A DNA stretch of 8,614 bases. It comes from CAZTME01 sp964614795 (lineage in GTDB: Bacteria; Patescibacteriota; Microgenomatia; UBA1400; PJMF01). The notes beneath the pieces are model-generated. The model was not told the origin of the DNA, did not search any database, and saw only the letters and a program-made list of their open reading frames with translations. Positions 4,967-8,614 of the stretch are shown here, in pieces. Position 1 is the stretch's first letter, and each line of letters starts with the position of its first letter. Made by a program: the position numbers and the translations under genes. Location of the stretch: positions 1 to 8,614 of the forward strand of contig CAZTME010000048.1 in NCBI GenBank assembly GCA_964614795.1. Direction: 5' to 3'.

Positions 4967-5043
4967 GCGCTCATAGCTCAGTTGGATAGAGCGACTGCCT
5001 TCTAAGCAGTAGGTCGCAGGTTCGAGTCCTGCTGGGCGCACCA
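4967..5043 (+). tRNA. tRNA-Arg (anticodon UCU)
   Basis: All four stems can be drawn. The acceptor pairs 4967-4973 with 5033-5039 (one T-G wobble). The D stem is GCTC/GAGC (4976-4979/4989-4992). The anticodon stem is ACTGC/GCAGT (4994-4998/5006-5010) with loop CTTCTAA. The T stem is GCAGG/CCTGC (5016-5020/5028-5032) around TTCGAGT. Anticodon TCT (5001-5003) reads AGA/AGG arginine codons. Discriminator A is followed by an encoded CCA (5041-5043). It lies 8 nt after the YtxH-like gene and 9 nt before the permease, with no obvious promoter of its own. Confidence 0.97.
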
Positions 5044-5052
5044 CTGCAAATA

Positions 5053-6303
5053 ATGCTTTGGTTATTTATGCCCAAATTCCAAAGAGTAAATTTATTCTCT
5101 ATTTTCAATATCTATTTAATCATTATTTTTTGTTGGTCAATTGCCGACAGTACCATCTCTTCACTTTCATCGACATTAATTGACTCAGTGGTAAGCAATA
5201 CATTTTTGGTAGGTTTGATAATGGCTTTTTCCAGTGTGATTGGTTTAATCTGCGACATAATTTTCCCTAAGTATTTTCACAATCATAATCACTATTTTTT
5301 CATCAAAATGTTTTTAATCGTTTCAATTCTATTACCGTTACTCGTCATAATGTTTCCTCTTTCTGTGGTGGTCCTACTCATAATGATGGCGTTATGGGGC
5401 ATATATTATGAATTAATTAATTTCGCCGATTTTTCGATAGTTGAAAAGCTTCTTCCAAAAAATAGATACTCTCATGCTATGAGTTTAATTCAAACTTCCT
5501 ACGCCATAGGATTTGTGATTTCCGCGCCAGCCATTTCTTGGTTAGCCAATATTGATTATCGAATTCCATTTGCTATATCTGTTTTTTTCCTACTTTTAGG
5601 TGCGCTTATGTATAAATTAATACCAAAACGAAATTCTTTTCATTCACAGTTAAAAATCTACGATCAAGCACCATCTCACTCAAACCGCTTGAAAATTTGG
5701 CTAATTTTATTAAAAAAAGTATGGCCGATGTACTTATTTTTTATTTTAATTTATTTTCTGCATGTCACCAATTGGACCGTCGGCACACTTCTAGCTTTTG
5801 ATTTACAAAATGAAAGCCTAATTGGTTATTTTCTAATTTCATTATTTACTCTGCCAATCATTTTGGTAACAGGCGTTCCCGGATACTTAGCTAAACATTT
5901 TTCAAAAAAAAGCTCAGCTTTTGCTTGTGGGGCTATTTCTGGAATGTTTTTTTTGTTGGTGATTCTTTCTTCAAATCCTTGGTTAATCGCCGGATTTATT
6001 TTTTTAGGAACTGTTGCTATGTCTATTGCTATTCCTTTAACAAAAGCGGTTTTTGAAGATTATGTAGAAAGACTTGATTCAACTCAAATGGAAATGGTGG
6101 GTATTCAAGCATCTGCCGTAAGTATTTCATACATAATTGGACCGATTTTTATTGGAGCAATCGCCCAATTTACTAATATTCAAACCACTTATTTCATCAT
6201 TGGATTAATAGCATTAATCTTTTCCTTGATTTTATTGTTTAAGATGAAGGGAAAAATTAAAATGCCTCAGAAGGAATTGAACGGCTTGAAATTAATCAGA
6301 TAA
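5053..6303 (+). CDS. Major facilitator superfamily (MFS) transporter
   Basis: This 416-residue integral membrane protein has about 11-12 hydrophobic segments, split by a charged central loop (about residues 192-215, PKRNSFHSQLKIYDQAPSHS), as in two six-helix MFS halves. The pattern fits a secondary transporter or permease of the inner membrane. The substrate is unknown, and no family-specific signature beyond the fold was seen. Length is typical for the superfamily. The start is uncertain: ATG at 5053 and ATG at 5068 are in the same frame and neither has a Shine-Dalgarno. The first lies 9 nt after the tRNA-Arg 3' end, so tRNA processing would leave almost no leader. It converges on the antiporter, with 27 nt between the stop codons. 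Confidence 0.83.
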   Translation: MLWLFMPKFQRVNLFSIFNIYLIIIFCWSIADSTISSLSSTLIDSVVSNTFLVGLIMAFSSVIGLICDIIFPKYFHNHNHYFFIKMFLIVSILLPLLVIMFPLSVVVLLIMMALWGIYYELINFADFSIVEKLLPKNRYSHAMSLIQTSYAIGFVISAPAISWLANIDYRIPFAISVFFLLLGALMYKLIPKRNSFHSQLKIYDQAPSHSNRLKIWLILLKKVWPMYLFFILIYFLHVTNWTVGTLLAFDLQNESLIGYFLISLFTLPIILVTGVPGYLAKHFSKKSSAFACGAISGMFFLLVILSSNPWLIAGFIFLGTVAMSIAIPLTKAVFEDYVERLDSTQMEMVGIQASAVSISYIIGPIFIGAIAQFTNIQTTYFIIGLIALIFSLILLFKMKGKIKMPQKELNGLKLIR

Positions 6304-6320
6304 AAAAATAAGAATTTATC

Positions 6321-6334
6321 CTGAAATACTTCAG
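6321..6334. terminator. Small hairpin between convergent permease and antiporter
   Basis: CTGAA, loop ATAC, TTCAG forms a 5-bp stem overlapping the antiporter stop codon. On the minus strand an AT-rich run with seven T follows about 12-15 nt later. It may end both transcripts, but does not fit the intrinsic-terminator pattern well. Confidence 0.2.
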
Positions 6335-7302
6335 CCACGAATTAATGCATAGGCAATAAAAAGGATATAAAGTAAAATAAAAATTGCACTCTGCCACCGC
6401 TCCAAAACGTGTTTTTTTCCTAAAAATAGGCAAACAAATAACAAAATTGATGCCAACAATCCAAAGACAACATCTTGAAGACTATTCTCGCTAACCGGCA
6501 GTGGTACAATGACGGCGGTAATTCCTAAAACAAAGAGAATATTTAAAATATTTGAACCAACTATGTTGCCAATAGCCAAATCCGTTTTGCCTTTTTTGGC
6601 CGCCACCACCGAAGTAACCAATTCTGGCAAGGATGTACCCACCGCCACAATGGTTAGACCAATCACATTTTGACTCAAACCCGCATAAATGGCAATTGTG
6701 GCCGCACCTTCAACCGTCCAATTTCCTCCCATCACTAAACCAATTAAGCCTAAACTCCCTTTAAACAACAGCAACCAAGGAGACTGAGCATCTTTTTCAA
6801 TTTTTGCTTCGGTCTTGGTTCCATTGAGTGCAGATTCAAAAAGATAGGCTAAAAAAATTGCAAAAAATGACAACAACAACAGTCCTTCAGATCTAGATAA
6901 TTGTGCAAAACTCTCATAATTAATAATTTGATCCGCCACCATCACACCTAAAACAAAAAAAGAAAGAACTGTAAAAGGTATTTCTTTCCAAACGGTAGAA
7001 GATTTCACAACAATTGGAGTGATCAAACCGGTAATACCTAAAATAAGAAGAATGTTGGCAATATTACTTCCAAGGACGTTGCCTAAAGTTAAGTCAGTAT
7101 TGCCTTGCAAAGCGGCCATGATATTGACAGCCAATTCCGGTGTTGAGGTACCAATGGCCACGATCGTTAAGCCAATAATTAATTCTGAAATTCCAAGTTT
7201 TCTGGCAAAGGACGAAGCGGATTCCACCAGCCAGTCTGCACCTTTGATTAATAAAAACATCCCAACAGAAATCATTAAAAAAGCAATAAGTAAAGATTGC
7301 AT
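6331..7302 (-). CDS. Calcium/sodium antiporter, CaCA family (YrbG-like)
   Basis: This 323-residue inner-membrane cation antiporter uses the ion gradient to move Ca2+ (or Na+) across the membrane. The two inverted alpha repeats are clear. Repeat 1 has GTSTPE (51-56) and GNVLGSNIANILLILG (74-89). Repeat 2 has GTSLPE (222-227) and GNIVGSNILNILFVLG (245-260). The acidic residues E56 and E227 and the Asn of GSN are the expected cation ligands. About ten hydrophobic helices are visible, with a charged central loop (about 160-175, NGTKTEAKIEKDAQ) between the halves, as in the family. It starts 4 nt after the glycosyltransferase stop, so the two form an operon, and there is no strong Shine-Dalgarno. 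Family assignment is secure; ion specificity is not. Confidence 0.94.
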   Translation of the reverse strand: MQSLLIAFLMISVGMFLLIKGADWLVESASSFARKLGISELIIGLTIVAIGTSTPELAVNIMAALQGNTDLTLGNVLGSNIANILLILGITGLITPIVVKSSTVWKEIPFTVLSFFVLGVMVADQIINYESFAQLSRSEGLLLLSFFAIFLAYLFESALNGTKTEAKIEKDAQSPWLLLFKGSLGLIGLVMGGNWTVEGAATIAIYAGLSQNVIGLTIVAVGTSLPELVTSVVAAKKGKTDLAIGNIVGSNILNILFVLGITAVIVPLPVSENSLQDVVFGLLASILLFVCLFLGKKHVLERWQSAIFILLYILFIAYALIRG

Positions 7303-7306
7303 AATC

Positions 7307-8614
7307 TCATGAGGAAGTTATACCAAATCTAAAATAATCATGCATCCCCCAATAGGTTAAATCAGAAATGTTAAAAATTACAATAATATTTAAACAAATA
7401 AACAATAATAAAAATATCCATAAAATTTTCTTGAATAATTCCGGTCTTAAAATAACCGGTGAGAATAAAAGCAAGGGAGAAATAATTACCAATCTTGTCA
7501 CAAAATTTGAAAAGTTATAGTACCAACCAAGAGAAATCAAGGCCAATCTTAACAAAGGTAGGAGTAGTAACGACACAAATATCAAACCTAAAATTCTGGA
7601 GTTTTTTTCAACTTCGGCAAACATCAAAGTGGTGTACAGAGTGAGCTGCGGATAAATTATGTAATCATACCAACCATACTCTGTTCGTTCCCCAACCGCT
7701 AATAAAAGAAAAAAAAGATGAACCAAAGTAAACGAAATGAGCAACTTAACTTTCTTCTTTTTTACTTTTTCTGAAAAAAGCACGACTGCGAAACTAATTA
7801 AGCCAACAATCAACCAGCCGTCAAAAAACAATTTCGCCACTACGGCCGGCTCAAGAAAAAAACGATTGTGAAGTGTGGACAACCCTATCTGCAGTTGAGA
7901 TTGGGTGGTTTGCACTGCTAAAAATAATTGCCAGTCATATAAAAATCCATAAATTGCAAAGAATAATAGTCCTAAAAAAGCGCCAATAGTTGGGTAAATT
8001 AATTGTCTATACTTTTTCTGAAAAAGAAAATAAATAAAAATACTAATTGGAATTATTAGTCCCGAAATTTTTGTCAATATTGCTAAACAAGAAATTACCA
8101 ATATGAGAATAGATTTAAATTTTAAATTCTTTTGCGTAATTACCAACAGACTGAGCAATAATAAAGTTTGCAACAAATTTTCAGCCATAACCATTCTTGA
8201 TGAAAAAACCACCATTGGCAAAGTGGCAAATAAAGCCAATGAAAACAGTTGCCAGCGCTTTCTTTTGAAAAAGCGAGTGGAAATAAAGGCAAAAAGAATT
8301 AAATTAATGGTTCCTAAAATGATCAATGGCAATCTAATTACTTTTATTGATGGCTGTTCCTGCCAAGAAATTTCTGCCAGTGATTGAAAAAGTCCGGGAA
8401 TTAAGCCAAACAGTGGTGGATGATCAAAAACTGGAGAGACAAAAGGTGCTTGATAGGGCGATCCCTCCATTTGATTTTGCTCATAGGCTGAAAAAAATGA
8501 CCAAGAGGTGGGAACACCTGTTTGAATTAAGGAAGCGCCCAGATGACTCCACGCGTATTCATCCGCAGTTTCTCCTGCAATTGGAAAGAATTCATAATGA
8601 TAAAATCTTAAGAA
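7307..8614 (-). CDS. GT-C family membrane glycosyltransferase (ArnT/PMT-like), 5' end beyond window
   Basis: The reading frame continues without a stop past the internal ATG at 8470 to the window edge, so the true start is outside the window; 435 residues are visible. The first visible part contains DEYAWSHLGASLIQTGVP, the acidic-loop region of polyprenol-phosphate sugar transferases, then FDHPPLFGLIPG, the HPPL-type motif. Some ten hydrophobic helices follow, such as LLQTLLLLSLLVITQ and ILILVISCLAILTKISG. Such enzymes transfer sugars from polyprenyl-phosphate donors on the outer face of the membrane to lipids, proteins or surface polymers. The acceptor and sugar are unknown. The antiporter follows 4 nt downstream. 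The family level is well supported; the substrate is not. Confidence 0.85.
   Translation of the reverse strand, partial: FLRFYHYEFFPIAGETADEYAWSHLGASLIQTGVPTSWSFFSAYEQNQMEGSPYQAPFVSPVFDHPPLFGLIPGLFQSLAEISWQEQPSIKVIRLPLIILGTINLILFAFISTRFFKRKRWQLFSLALFATLPMVVFSSRMVMAENLLQTLLLLSLLVITQKNLKFKSILILVISCLAILTKISGLIIPISIFIYFLFQKKYRQLIYPTIGAFLGLLFFAIYGFLYDWQLFLAVQTTQSQLQIGLSTLHNRFFLEPAVVAKLFFDGWLIVGLISFAVVLFSEKVKKKKVKLLISFTLVHLFFLLLAVGERTEYGWYDYIIYPQLTLYTTLMFAEVEKNSRILGLIFVSLLLLPLLRLALISLGWYYNFSNFVTRLVIISPLLLFSPVILRPELFKKILWIFLLLFICLNIIVIFNISDLTYWGMHDYFRFGITSS

Noticed and set aside
8468..8470. ATG as the start of the glycosyltransferase
   Set aside because: The frame stays open for 48 more codons to the window edge, and these encode the family's acidic-loop motif (DEYAWSHLG), so the gene starts outside the window.
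1..8614. CRISPR array, toxin-antitoxin, phage or defence genes
   Set aside because: No regularly spaced direct repeats and no matching protein motifs were seen; all protein genes except the coiled-coil one have housekeeping or transport assignments.
6331..8614. Alternative genetic code (TGA = Gly)
   Set aside because: Both minus-strand genes end naturally at TGA at the expected family length and spacing, and no in-frame TGA occurs inside any gene.

Overview
The window is AT-rich, gene-dense bacterial DNA. It looks most like a Patescibacteria/CPR-type genome with a small-cell lifestyle; Microgenomates-like is a guess. This rests on short intergenic gaps, small proteins, a MYG1/DHH-type hydrolase beside a HIT protein, an ORFan coiled-coil protein, a YtxH-like protein, a divergent pyruvate kinase and an ArnT/PMT-like membrane glycosyltransferase. 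No marker in the window fixes the phylum. The standard code (TGA = stop) fits: two genes end in TGA, no gene has an in-frame TGA, and Trp is TGG. That argues against the TGA-as-glycine lineages (Gracilibacteria/Absconditabacteria).

Layout. 1-124: upstream non-coding DNA with two diverged copies of a repeat and a promoter. 125-1415 (+): a two-gene operon, DHH/MYG1-like hydrolase then HIT hydrolase, with overlapping ends. 1398-1533: a hairpin-forming repeat that covers the HIT stop codon and also supplies the -35 region of the next promoter. 1533-1784 (+): rpsU (ribosomal protein bS21) with an unusually perfect 10-nt Shine-Dalgarno. 1785-2252: non-coding, containing a 167-bp foldback (MITE-like) element with 19-bp perfect terminal inverted repeats plus a further half-copy. 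2253-2786 (-): unrecognised coiled-coil protein. 3021-4466 (+): pyruvate kinase. 4620-6303 (+): YtxH-like protein, tRNA-Arg(UCU) and an MFS permease, packed with 8-9 nt gaps and probably one transcript. 6331-8614 (-): a glycosyltransferase running off the right edge, then a CaCA-family Ca2+/Na+ antiporter 4 nt downstream.

The protein genes are mostly housekeeping (glycolysis, translation, transport, envelope glycosylation, nucleotide hydrolysis). The unexpected material is between genes. One sequence family, built around a TTGTGCGACAAG-like core, appears in up to seven places in the first 2.2 kb: as paired inverted arms (1398-1455 and 1951-2117) and as single arms (near 31, 78 and 2120). Some copies have been recruited into promoters and one into the end of a coding sequence. 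Three promoters share an extended -10, TGNTATACT. In two genes the start codon lies at or within about 3 nt of the predicted transcription start, suggesting leaderless translation. rpsU, by contrast, has a full-length Shine-Dalgarno. This contrast suggests that bS21 level could control its own synthesis.
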